Source of the DNA: Pseudoalteromonas sp. MMG010
GTDB lineage: Bacteria; Pseudomonadota; Gammaproteobacteria; Enterobacterales; Alteromonadaceae
Direction: 5' to 3'
Assembly: GCF_018100905.1 (NCBI RefSeq)
Contig: NZ_JAGJEG010000008.1
Span: 1-64,000, forward strand
Length of the DNA stretch: 64,000 nucleotides
In this document: positions 27,227 to 35,509 of the stretch, piece by piece
Layout of the letters: each line of letters opens with the position of its first letter
How positions within the stretch are numbered: the stretch's first letter is position 1
Position numbers and translations under genes: made by a program
Notes under the pieces: generated by a model
What the model saw: only the letters and a program-made list of their open reading frames with translations
Databases searched by the model: none
What the model was told of the DNA's origin: nothing

Positions 27227-28954
27227 ATGTTTAAAAAAAACCTTTTAGCTGCGTGCTTAGCCTTAGTGTCGCTACCAAGTTTAGCCAACAGTAATACCGA
27301 TTTAAAAACCATTATTGATAACCACTGGCAAAATGCCCAAACCGAAAAAATATTTTTTCGTACCGATCCAGATGGTTGGAAGCCAAATGGCACACTACCA
27401 AATTGGAGCGAGCAAGCCATTGCAAAGCGCCAAGCATATAACAACAGCGTGTTAAAAAGCCTAGCCAGCATTGACCCTAAAACGCTCAATAACGAGCAGT
27501 TAATGAACTACCGTTTATTTAAATATGAACGCGAAACCGAACAACAAAGTTATCTTTATCAAGATAAGTATTTTCCGGTTAATTTTTTAAGTGGCTGGCA
27601 TACTTATTTTGCCGAAGCACCGGCCAATATGGCATTTTTAACCCCCGATGATTACAACACATTTTTAATCAGCCTTGCTGATTACCCGCGCTTTAATCAG
27701 CAAAACATTGATTTGATGAAAGACGGGATTAAAACCGGCTTTACTCATTACTGTAAAACGTTTGAAAACTACAGCCAAAGCATTAGCGCGCACATAGTTA
27801 AAAACCCCAAAAACAGCGCCCTTTACGAGCCCTTTACGCGTATACCCACTACGTTTAGCAATGAGCAAAAAAACGATTACCAACAAAAAGCGCAAACCGT
27901 TATTGCCGAAAAAGTCGTACCTGCTTATCAGCACTTTTACGATTTTTTTGTTAATGAATACATGCCACATTGCAGAGCGCAGCCAGGAATTGCAAGCATT
28001 AAAGGCGGGCTTGATTACTACCAGTACACGGTTAATTACTACACCACAACAAATGCAACTCCTCAGCAAATACATGAGCTTGGCCTTAAAGAAGTGGCAC
28101 GTATTAAAACACAAATGCAAAACATCATTGATGAAGTTGGCTTTGAGGGGTCGTACAGCGATTTTTTACAATTTTTAGCAACCGATGAGCAATTTTACGC
28201 AAAAGACGCGCAAGACTTACTCGAAAAAACCGCCTTTATAACGCAAAAAATGTATGGCAAGTTACCCACTTACTTTGGCCATTTACCACGCAATACTTTT
28301 ACTATAAAAGGCTCTGCGAGCCGCGGAGCATTTTATATGCCACCGGCCGATAACCGCTCACCAGGTACCTACTTTTTAGCCTCAACACCTAAACTGCAAC
28401 CTTTATATAATTTAGAAGCCCTTAGTCTGCACGAAGCCATACCCGGGCACCATTTACAAAACGCCATTGCAATGGAGCTAAATGTCCCTGAGTTTAGACG
28501 TACCCTAAGCCACTCTGCATTTGGCGAAGGCTGGGCGCTATACACCGAACGATTAGGTAAAGAAGCGGGTTTTTACCAAAATCCATACAGCGACTTTGGC
28601 CGCTTAGGCTACGAAATGTGGCGTGCAGTGCGCTTAGTGGTTGATACCGGTATTCATGCTTTTGGTTGGAGTCGTCAAAAAGCGATTGATTACTTAGCCA
28701 GTCACACCGCTTTACCGCAAAGCGCCGTAGAAGATCAAATAGATCGTTATATTTCATGGCCAGGCCAAGCACTCTCTTACAAAATGGGCGAAATAAAAAT
28801 ACGCCAGCTGCGTGCCAAAGCCGAACAAGAACTCGGCGCACAATTTGATATTCGCAGCTTTCACGACACCGTAATAGGCCAAGGTTCGCTCCCTATGGCA
28901 GTACTTGAAGACGTTATAAACGATTGGATAGCAAAACAAAAATCGGCTATTTAA
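27227..28954 (+). CDS. Secreted DUF885 family metalloprotein (putative peptidase)
   Basis: About 575 residues. I use the ATG at 27227, which opens a signal peptide cleaved after SLA, over a TTG at 27212. The family signature HEAIPGHHLQ lies at about 402-411, with AFGEGWALYTERLG about 25 residues on, giving zinc ligands like those of gluzincin peptidases. DUF885 proteins are predicted metallopeptidases/carboxypeptidases; some act on lipoproteins or dipeptides. It stands alone, with a GC-rich hairpin after its stop (28962-28987). Confidence 0.85.
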   Translation: MFKKNLLAACLALVSLPSLANSNTDLKTIIDNHWQNAQTEKIFFRTDPDGWKPNGTLPNWSEQAIAKRQAYNNSVLKSLASIDPKTLNNEQLMNYRLFKYERETEQQSYLYQDKYFPVNFLSGWHTYFAEAPANMAFLTPDDYNTFLISLADYPRFNQQNIDLMKDGIKTGFTHYCKTFENYSQSISAHIVKNPKNSALYEPFTRIPTTFSNEQKNDYQQKAQTVIAEKVVPAYQHFYDFFVNEYMPHCRAQPGIASIKGGLDYYQYTVNYYTTTNATPQQIHELGLKEVARIKTQMQNIIDEVGFEGSYSDFLQFLATDEQFYAKDAQDLLEKTAFITQKMYGKLPTYFGHLPRNTFTIKGSASRGAFYMPPADNRSPGTYFLASTPKLQPLYNLEALSLHEAIPGHHLQNAIAMELNVPEFRRTLSHSAFGEGWALYTERLGKEAGFYQNPYSDFGRLGYEMWRAVRLVVDTGIHAFGWSRQKAIDYLASHTALPQSAVEDQIDRYISWPGQALSYKMGEIKIRQLRAKAEQELGAQFDIRSFHDTVIGQGSLPMAVLEDVINDWIAKQKSAI

Positions 28955-28961
28955 CATTAAT

Positions 28962-28987
28962 GAAGGCGGTATTATTTGCCGCCTCTT
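28962..28987 (+). terminator. Hairpin after the DUF885 gene
   Basis: GAAGGCGG pairs imperfectly with CCGCCTCTTC around a short AT-rich loop, starting 8 bases after the stop. There is no U tract, so it is a possible terminator only. Confidence 0.45.
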
Positions 28988-29003
28988 CTAAATGGATTTT
29001 TTA

Positions 29004-29723
29004 ATGAAACACCTACTTATTTTTATATCACTCATTTTATTTAGCAGCCAAGCTAATGCGTTTTGTTTAGAAGCATCAAACTACATAGAGGGAGTAAAAT
29101 ATGGCGCTTGTGGAGAGCAAATAGATTCAATTACCCTTACGCCTTATTTTATTATATGGATGCTTTTAAACGTGTTATTCGGACAGACTCTTAATAAACC
29201 AAATATACACGTGGGGTTTAAATATTTACTTTTTCTGTGTGCATTCCCACTCAGCCCGTTAGTACTATTAATGAATTTAACTGCAATGATGGTATCTCGC
29301 ATTTATAAAAAATATTCAACCACCGCAAAAAATAAAGCCCAACCTAACCATGATTGCGCAGAACCCGTTATTGAAAAGCCGAGTGTTAATCAGCTAACAA
29401 TTGGCGAGTACACTTTTGACAGCCTGCAGCAATCTTTAATTAAAGAAGATAACCTCTACACATTAGAGCCTAAATGCATGCAGGTGCTTAGTTACTTAAT
29501 AGAGCAACAACCAAGAATAGTTAGCCTTGAAGAGTTACACAATAATGTATGGGAGAATCAAATCGTAACCGATACCGCAGTTCGGCGAGTGATTAGCAAA
29601 CTACGTGTGGCCCTTAACGATAACGACACAAAAAACCCTAAATATATAAAGTCTGTAATGAAGCGAGGTTATCAGCTTATCGCCGAAGTAAAACACAACC
29701 TATTGAATAGTAATGATTTATAA
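29004..29723 (+). CDS. Membrane-bound winged-helix (OmpR/CadC-type) regulator, reversed topology
   Basis: About 239 residues from ATG 29004; an alternative ATG is at 28992. The N-terminal half is a signal-like helix (LLIFISLILFSSQANA), a short extracytoplasmic loop with Cys (FCLEASNYIEGVKYGACG) and two more helices (about 50-100). The C-terminal half (about 130-230) is a Trans_reg_C winged helix: LEPKCMQVLSYLIEQQPRI, then VWENQIVTDTAVRRVISKLR and KSVMKRGYQLIA. In ToxR/CadC proteins the DNA-binding domain is N-terminal to the membrane; here it is C-terminal. Its membrane part resembles the product of the gene at 29866. The targets are unknown. Confidence 0.75.
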   Translation: MKHLLIFISLILFSSQANAFCLEASNYIEGVKYGACGEQIDSITLTPYFIIWMLLNVLFGQTLNKPNIHVGFKYLLFLCAFPLSPLVLLMNLTAMMVSRIYKKYSTTAKNKAQPNHDCAEPVIEKPSVNQLTIGEYTFDSLQQSLIKEDNLYTLEPKCMQVLSYLIEQQPRIVSLEELHNNVWENQIVTDTAVRRVISKLRVALNDNDTKNPKYIKSVMKRGYQLIAEVKHNLLNSNDL

Positions 29724-29759
29724 AAGTTATAACCAAGGTAACACCATGGTTATAACTTT
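29723..29759. terminator. Inverted repeat after the winged-helix gene
   Basis: Perfect 13-bp arms AAAGTTATAACCA / TGGTTATAACTTT with an 11-base loop, starting on the stop codon. There is no T run, so it may be a terminator with weak release or an operator; the palindrome TTATAA in each arm could bind a dimeric regulator. Confidence 0.55.
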
Positions 29760-29865
29760 ATAATAACGAGTTAATGGCTTTGTTATCGTTATTTTTTTCC
29801 AATCGTTTTAATTTGTTTAGGCGCTATAGAGCGACCCATAAAATTAAATAATTAAGGAAAAAAAT

Positions 29866-30204
29866 ATGAAACACTTATTACCTCTATTACTAGTATTAAT
29901 CATAACAGTAATTACATTAAGCCTTATCAACAGCAACGAGTGTATAGAAATAGGTAACGCATCTATTGCCAGTATTTCATTTGGCACTTGTGATTTATCT
30001 CACCCTCAATCAACCCTATCACCACTTTTAGCATTATTTTGGTTAGCCATGAGCGTTTGCTTTGCAATCACATTACCTAAATCAACAGTTGCTAATAAGT
30101 ACAAAATTGCCTTGTTTATATTTGGTTTACCACTCACTGTTTTTGTTTATTTAATTGCCTATATATCTGAAAACATACGCCAAGCAACTCAATCTTTTAA
30201 GTAA
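29866..30204 (+). CDS. Small membrane protein like the regulator's sensor domain
   Basis: 112 residues: a signal-like helix (LLPLLLVLIITVITLSL), a loop with two cysteines (NECIEIGNASIASISFGTC), and two membrane helices (SPLLALFWLAMSVCFAITL and ALFIFGLPLTVFVYLIAYI). The order, spacing and several residues (C.E..N.....S/Y-G-x-C, then L-T/S-P, then F..PL..) match the N-terminal half of the winged-helix regulator just upstream, but the DNA-binding half is absent. It looks like a duplicated sensor domain standing alone. It has a good ribosome site (AAGGAAAA). A co-sensor or regulator-blocking role is inference. Confidence 0.65.
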   Translation: MKHLLPLLLVLIITVITLSLINSNECIEIGNASIASISFGTCDLSHPQSTLSPLLALFWLAMSVCFAITLPKSTVANKYKIALFIFGLPLTVFVYLIAYISENIRQATQSFK

Positions 30205-30210
30205 ATCTAT

Positions 30211-30240
30211 ATGAGCAAGTCACACTTGCTCATCCTTTCT
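30211..30240 (+). terminator. Terminator after the small membrane gene
   Basis: A 9-bp stem ATGAGCAAG / CTTGCTCAT with a 5-base loop, followed by CCTTTCTTAATT, seven bases after the stop. Confidence 0.65.
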
Positions 30241-30320
30241 TAATTAAATACAAGTGAAAATCAATCCTTACCCGCTTTTGCTTCGTAAACTTAATGATTA
30301 CAAAAACCAGAGCATTAAGT

Positions 30321-31628
30321 ATGAGCAAACGCATTTTATATTGGCTACAAAACGATTTACGCCTAACCGACAACCCACTTTTTAGTGACCTTGCTACAGA
30401 GCAATGCGCGCTTGATATTGTATTTGTTATAAATCCACACTGGTTTAAAAATAATAATTACCAACAAAAACCCTACGGCATACATAAGCAGCTATTTTTA
30501 ATGCAAAGCTTGTACGAGCTGCAACAAGCACTTATTGAGTGTGGGCAAACCCTGCATGTACTTGAGGGTGACCCCGTATCGCTTTTAAAAGCGCGTATTT
30601 ATGAGCAAAATATAGATGAAGTGTTATACAGCGAGCAATTTGGCGTGTACGAGCAACGCCAAATACACTTACTTAAAGCACATTGCCCCAATACCCAGTT
30701 TACAGGGTCGCAGCACGACACCCTCTTTAAGCAAAGTGACCTCCCGTTTGATTTAAGCGAGTTACCTAAACACTTTACTCCGTTTCGTAAAAAGGTAGAG
30801 GCCGCTAATAGCCCCATTACATCTTCTACTTTTCCAAACGGTTTGCTCCCTCAGCCAATAACCTTATGCGCCAAAAAACCTATAGAACGTATAACCAATA
30901 AAGGCGTAATGCATGGCGGCCTTAACAGCGCTCAAGCACATTTAAAGCAGTACTTTGCAAGCGCAATACCGAGTACTTATAAAACGACACGTAACGAGCT
31001 CGATGGCTTTAACAACACCACCAAATTTAGCACTTGGCTTGCCTTTGGCTGTTTAAGTGCAAAACAAGTTTATAAAGCCGTAGAAGATTACGAGCAAAGC
31101 AATACGGCAAACGAGTCTACTTACTGGATTAAATTTGAATTGCTATGGCGAGAGTATTTTAAATGGCACGCGCTTAAAGCAGGTAGCAGCCTATTTAGCT
31201 TTAAAGGTCAAAAGCAGACTAAACCGCTTACTACTTTTACACCTACCCGCTTTGCTGCGTGGTGTAATGGCGCAACACCTTACCCGCTTGTCAATGCCAT
31301 TATGAACCAGCTAAACGCTACGGGTTACATTTCAAACCGTGCAAGGCAAATTGCAGCAAGCTGCCTAGTGAACGAGTTAAGCCTTGATTGGCGATACGGT
31401 GCAGCCTATTTTGAGCAGCAACTTATTGATTACGATGTAGCAGCAAACTGGGGAAACTGGCAGTACATAGCCGGTGTAGGGGTTGACCCACGTGGCGGAC
31501 GCCACTTTAATATACAAAAGCAAACCACACAGTTTGACCCAAATGGTACCTATACCAACAAGTGGCATGGGCACAGTAATAAAACACAGCAGGTCGATGA
31601 CTTCAACGAAGTAGATTGGCCTGTTTAA
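30321..31628 (+). CDS. DASH-type cryptochrome/photolyase
   Basis: About 435 residues. KRILYWLQNDLRLTDNPLF opens the antenna-binding Rossmann domain. The FAD domain carries TYWIKFELLWREYFKWHA, SNRARQIAASCLVNEL and the CRY-DASH hallmark WGNWQYIAGVGVDPRGGRHFN near the C-terminus. DASH proteins repair cyclobutane pyrimidine dimers, mainly in single-stranded DNA, using blue light. The ATG at 30321 fits the family better than an in-frame ATG at 30294. Confidence 0.93.
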   Translation: MSKRILYWLQNDLRLTDNPLFSDLATEQCALDIVFVINPHWFKNNNYQQKPYGIHKQLFLMQSLYELQQALIECGQTLHVLEGDPVSLLKARIYEQNIDEVLYSEQFGVYEQRQIHLLKAHCPNTQFTGSQHDTLFKQSDLPFDLSELPKHFTPFRKKVEAANSPITSSTFPNGLLPQPITLCAKKPIERITNKGVMHGGLNSAQAHLKQYFASAIPSTYKTTRNELDGFNNTTKFSTWLAFGCLSAKQVYKAVEDYEQSNTANESTYWIKFELLWREYFKWHALKAGSSLFSFKGQKQTKPLTTFTPTRFAAWCNGATPYPLVNAIMNQLNATGYISNRARQIAASCLVNELSLDWRYGAAYFEQQLIDYDVAANWGNWQYIAGVGVDPRGGRHFNIQKQTTQFDPNGTYTNKWHGHSNKTQQVDDFNEVDWPV

Positions 31629-31669
31629 GCCAATCTAGTTAAATTGAGTTCAGGTTATTTATCCAAAAT

Positions 31670-32752
31670 TTAAAACAACTGCGCAATGCCTACATTAATG
31701 GCAAAGCCACCCAAAGTTAAAAACAAAAATAAACAGCCAGCTAATAACAGTGGTTTAATACCTGCTTGGCGAATAGCGCCAACATGCGTGCGTAAACCCA
31801 AAGCCACCATGGCAATGGTAAGTAATATATTGTCAAACCATACAATGGCGTTTGTAGCACCTTGAGGAATAACCGATAACGAATGCACACCACTTGCCAC
31901 TATAAATAACACCGCAAACCAAGGAATAGTCACACCCGTTTTTTGCTCGCTACCAGGCTTGTTATTGTTTGTTTTTCCGTGCTTTTTACTTTGCCAAAAC
32001 GATAAGATCACTAAAAAGGGCGCAAGCATCATTACGCGTAGCATTTTTTCAATCACGGCGGTGTCACCGGCATGGGCACTTACCGCCGTACCTGCTGCTA
32101 CCACTTGCGCTACTTCATGAATGGTTGAACCAACAAAAATACCGTAAGCGTGCTCGCTAAATCCCATAAACTTAAACATAACAGGGTAGGCAAACATACT
32201 TAACGTACCAAACACCACCACTGTTGCCACCGCTACAGACACTTTATGCGCCTGTGCTTTTATCACCGGCTCAGTAGCCATAACCGCAGCGGCACCACAA
32301 ATAGAGCTACCCGCACCTATTAATATGGTTGTTTGTTCATCAAGCTTAAATACGCGCTTACCTAGCTGCACTGCCAAAATAAATGTCCCCCCGAGCATAA
32401 TCACATCGGTTAATAGGCCATGCCAGCCTACCCCCGCAACCTGAGCAAACGTAATTCTAAAACCAAACAACACAATGCCCGCTTTAAGCAATATACTTTT
32501 AGCGTAATCAACACCTACATTGGTATGCGTTGCAATTCGCGAAAACACACTGTTACCCACCATAATGCCAAGCACAATACCAATTGTTAACGAGCTAAAT
32601 TGCGCCCCTTGCATTATCGGGTGTTTACTTAATACAACAGATGCCCCGGCTAAAACAACCACCAGCAGCATGCCTAACCACCAGCGAGTATCGTTATATT
32701 GCTTAGTATTAATAGCTAAAGGCAAACATTCATTTTTAATTGCGCTAAGCAT
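31670..32752 (-). CDS. yeiH: YeiH/UPF0324 family membrane transporter
   Basis: 360 residues with about ten membrane helices and the conserved UPF0324 features GFRITFAQVAGVGW, GAGSSICGAAAVMATEPVI and GSTIHEVAQVVAAG. The family is linked to sulfate/sulfite or taurine-derived anion export. It is divergent from a LysR gene 107 bp away; this pairing is found in E. coli (yeiE-yeiH), where YeiE responds to sulfite. The same control here is inference from arrangement. Confidence 0.88.
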   Translation of the reverse strand: MLSAIKNECLPLAINTKQYNDTRWWLGMLLVVVLAGASVVLSKHPIMQGAQFSSLTIGIVLGIMVGNSVFSRIATHTNVGVDYAKSILLKAGIVLFGFRITFAQVAGVGWHGLLTDVIMLGGTFILAVQLGKRVFKLDEQTTILIGAGSSICGAAAVMATEPVIKAQAHKVSVAVATVVVFGTLSMFAYPVMFKFMGFSEHAYGIFVGSTIHEVAQVVAAGTAVSAHAGDTAVIEKMLRVMMLAPFLVILSFWQSKKHGKTNNNKPGSEQKTGVTIPWFAVLFIVASGVHSLSVIPQGATNAIVWFDNILLTIAMVALGLRTHVGAIRQAGIKPLLLAGCLFLFLTLGGFAINVGIAQLF

Positions 32753-32859
32753 TGTATTCTCTTAATTAAACAACGTTAATGTATTGACTTCATTTTAAGA
32801 AAGTGCAAAATATAACTCCAATATATTAATATCATGATTTGATAACTTTAGGTTATACA

Positions 32860-33738
32860 ATGAATTTACACGCACTCAGAGTGTTTTACACCGTAGCAAA
32901 ATTGGGTAGTTTTTCAGGCGCAGCCGAGGCGCTTTTTATAAGCCAACCCGCGGTATCTAAAGCATTAAAAGAGCTTGAGCATCAACTAAACATACAATTA
33001 ATAGAGCGCGCCTCTAAAGGCAAAAAACTCACTTTAAGCGAAGGCGGCCAAGCACTGTTTGAGCACGCACGTAGTATTTTTGCTATAGAAAAAGCCGCCA
33101 TAGACGATATAAAGTCGCGTACAGGTTTAAAGCGCGGCACCTTAGTAATTGGGGCAAGCACCACCATAGCCAGTTATTGGTTACCCCCCTACTTAGCTAA
33201 CTTTTGCACCCAATACCCGCATATAAAAGTAGAAGTACAAGTTGCCAATACCGCACATATTGAACAAGCACTACGTGATTGCACCATTGACTTAGCGCTT
33301 GTAGAAGGCACCCCAACCGAGCCACATATCATCAGCAAACATTGGCAAAACGATAAAATGAGCATTGTTATTCCCAGTACGTTCACACCCGATAAAAATC
33401 TACAGCGTTGGTTAAGTAAACAAAATTGGTTATTACGCGAGCCCGGCTCTGGCACGCTCGAAATATCGAGTAAACTTTTAACTCAACACGCAGTAAAAGT
33501 AGAAGAAAGCATGCAACTAGGCAGCAACGAAGCCATAGCAAGGGCCGTAGCCCAAGGGATGGGCGTTGCATTACTGCCCAATGTGGTTACTGAGGATTTA
33601 GTGCAATTAGGAAAGCTAAAACGGGTAAGTCAACAAAATAAAGCCCCGCTTTCACGGCCGCTGTATCAGCTACATTACAAAGACAGGCCCTCTTCGCATG
33701 CAGCGCAAGCATTCGAAAAAAATCTGTTTAATAAGTAA
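32860..33738 (+). CDS. LysR regulator, YeiE-like
   Basis: About 292 residues from ATG 32860; an in-frame ATG at 32839 lies outside the domain. The winged HTH is LHALRVFYTVAKLGSFSGAA followed by ISQPAVSKALKELE. The effector domain contains GASTTIASYWLPPYL and REPGSGTLE, which in CysB/YeiE-like members contact small anions. Its divergent position to yeiH suggests that it controls that transporter. The 107-bp shared promoter region is AT-rich, with no operator I can fix. Confidence 0.85.
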   Translation: MNLHALRVFYTVAKLGSFSGAAEALFISQPAVSKALKELEHQLNIQLIERASKGKKLTLSEGGQALFEHARSIFAIEKAAIDDIKSRTGLKRGTLVIGASTTIASYWLPPYLANFCTQYPHIKVEVQVANTAHIEQALRDCTIDLALVEGTPTEPHIISKHWQNDKMSIVIPSTFTPDKNLQRWLSKQNWLLREPGSGTLEISSKLLTQHAVKVEESMQLGSNEAIARAVAQGMGVALLPNVVTEDLVQLGKLKRVSQQNKAPLSRPLYQLHYKDRPSSHAAQAFEKNLFNK

Positions 33739-33823
33739 TGATTATAAGTAAGTATAAACGCAGTATATAAATCACATTTGTGTACCAATTAGTAACAGTA
33801 CTACTGTACTTCTTGTTAGTTGG

Positions 33824-34546
33824 CTATTCTTCTTCAATAATATAAAGATACTCAATATTTATATTTTTAATATCTTCATACTTGAGAATAAGTCGATCTC
33901 CTTTAATCTCATAAAAACGAGTGGTTGGGGAACCTGTAGATGAAGGCTTATCTGACTCTATATGTCTTCTCATGGCACCGGATAAAACAACACGATCTAA
34001 CTGCCCACTAGAGTCAAGATAAAAGTCTTCAAGAACACCATAATATAAAAAGGAAATATTTTTAGTCTCAACTAAACAAGATAACTTAATTAACTCTGCA
34101 TCCTGAGTTTCAGATAATTTTCCAGTTAGCTCGTAATACCATGGAGTATCGAAGGCATACCTTGAGGATTTGTATGGATTAAAGTGAAAAATTAGCTTTT
34201 GAAATATTTTCCCCAAAATATATGCAAGGAGAAATGAACTAGAAAAATATAAAATGATTTTAGGGATACTAGCACTTACAATTTCTACATCGGATTCCGA
34301 CACGGATTTAGAACCAGTTAATAATTTTAGACAAATTTCATAATTAATTTCGTTTCCAAATAAAGGTACTAAAATATAAATTAGAAAAATATGTAAAATT
34401 AAAGCATAAAAAAAAGCCAAAGATGAAGATACATCAAATGGCTTTTTTTCTATGCTAGTATTTTCTACTTTTTCATAAGAGTTTTGGAATATAAAACCTG
34501 GAATTATCAACACTAAAATAAAAAAAGCAGGAAAAGCTATATTCAT
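33824..34546 (-). CDS. Unrecognised membrane protein (DUF6338-like), second of a pair
   Basis: 240 residues: an N-terminal helix ending in the PGF motif (IALL-type helix, LVLIIPGFIFQ), two more membrane helices (about 42-64 and 92-114) and a cytoplasmic beta-rich C-terminal domain (DTPWYYELTGKL onward). The PG-F helix and the following W-Y domain resemble DUF6338 proteins, but I am not sure. Base composition is AT-richer than the flanking genes, which hints at transfer. It overlaps the 56-residue gene upstream by 4 bp (ATGA), so the two are probably made together. Confidence 0.55.
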   Translation of the reverse strand: MNIAFPAFFILVLIIPGFIFQNSYEKVENTSIEKKPFDVSSSLAFFYALILHIFLIYILVPLFGNEINYEICLKLLTGSKSVSESDVEIVSASIPKIILYFSSSFLLAYILGKIFQKLIFHFNPYKSSRYAFDTPWYYELTGKLSETQDAELIKLSCLVETKNISFLYYGVLEDFYLDSSGQLDRVVLSGAMRRHIESDKPSSTGSPTTRFYEIKGDRLILKYEDIKNINIEYLYIIEEE

Positions 34547-34713
34547 GCAACAGCTTTCTCTTTAGGCGAAGTCGAAACACGATATTTCTTGCCATTTGAC
34601 AAAGTAATCACTTCACTGTCTTTTGAGCTACTAGAAATAAAAGATCTCAACTGTTTGCTTCCCAATGGATCACCTTTAATTTTCTTAGCTAAACTACCTA
34701 ACAAAGCTTTCAT
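34543..34713 (-). CDS. Small unrecognised protein coupled to the membrane protein
   Basis: 56 residues from the ATG at 34713, which has a perfect GGAGG ribosome site; an upstream in-frame start at 34737 is not needed. The sequence is basic and Ser-rich (LGSLAKKIKGDPLG, SSSSKDSEVITLSNGKKYRVS) with no membrane helix. The second half looks like a small beta hairpin. Its 4-bp overlap with the next gene and strong ribosome site argue that it is real. No family is recognised. Confidence 0.6.
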   Translation of the reverse strand: MKALLGSLAKKIKGDPLGSKQLRSFISSSSKDSEVITLSNGKKYRVSTSPKEKAVA

Positions 34714-34943
34714 AATGCCTCCAAAATAATATCCCATGACTTTAGTTTACTTTAAATATTACCAATAGGCTACATATCATGCTATGAGAGGTCTAAAATA
34801 ACGCGCTAACGCCAACGAGAAAATGTCAATCGAGGCCAGCTATAACCTACTTCTCTTTTGTTCGCGAGATCACAACAATCATTAACATAACTACCTACCA
34901 GCTAACTGATATATCTATTAGCAAAACCGGCAACAAGCTCTAC

Positions 34944-35402
34944 TTACAATCCCTTAGTTAAGTCTTGTGCTAACGTACCCGTTGGTTTTTCAATTACCCG
35001 TACTAACTCTTTTCCGTTTTGTTTTACGATAAACGTTGGGGTGTATTTTAAGTCGTTAGCCTGTGCGATACCGCCGTCGTCACGTTTGTCGTAACCCACA
35101 GCCACATACTCAATGCTTGCAAGCTCTACCTTCGACGCTTCAAGTAACTTAATAAGCTTGGGCACTTCGCGCTCACTGTCGTGACACCAGGTTCCAAATA
35201 ATACAATTACTTCTTTACCTTTTAGCTTTTGCATTAAGGCAATATCTTGCTGAGTGGGTGTAAATGCAGTGTATTGCTCGTTAAATGGTGCGTAATCGTT
35301 TAACAGTGTTTGTGTGCTGATTGCACCAGCAAAAGGCCCTTTCGCCGCGCAGGCCGTTAGGGCAACACTTAAAGCACATAATAGAATTAATTTTTTAAAC
35401 AT
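34944..35402 (-). CDS. Thioredoxin-fold lipoprotein (TlpA-like)
   Basis: 152 residues. The lipoprotein signal ends in the lipobox LTAC at about residue 18. A thioredoxin core follows: EVIVLFGTWCHDSEREVPKL, and TPTFIV with the cis-proline. The active site is WCHDS, keeping only the first cysteine of CxxC, so it is a monothiol variant. It is probably anchored in the outer or inner membrane, facing the periplasm. A 12-bp tandem repeat lies directly upstream of its start. Confidence 0.82.
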   Translation of the reverse strand: MFKKLILLCALSVALTACAAKGPFAGAISTQTLLNDYAPFNEQYTAFTPTQQDIALMQKLKGKEVIVLFGTWCHDSEREVPKLIKLLEASKVELASIEYVAVGYDKRDDGGIAQANDLKYTPTFIVKQNGKELVRVIEKPTGTLAQDLTKGL

Positions 35403-35420
35403 TGGGTTACTCTTAATTTT

Positions 35421-35466
35421 GGTATTAAATAAGGTATTAAATAAGGTATTAAATAAGGTATTAAAC
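35421..35466. repeat. 12-bp tandem repeat upstream of the thioredoxin-like gene
   Basis: GGTATTAAATAA is repeated three times in tandem plus a partial fourth copy, 19-64 bases upstream of the lipoprotein start. Slippage here would change leader length and promoter spacing. Confidence 0.9.
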
Positions 35467-35509
35467 GACTATACCCAAGATTGAGTGTGGAGTGAACAAT
35501 TCTAAGGCG

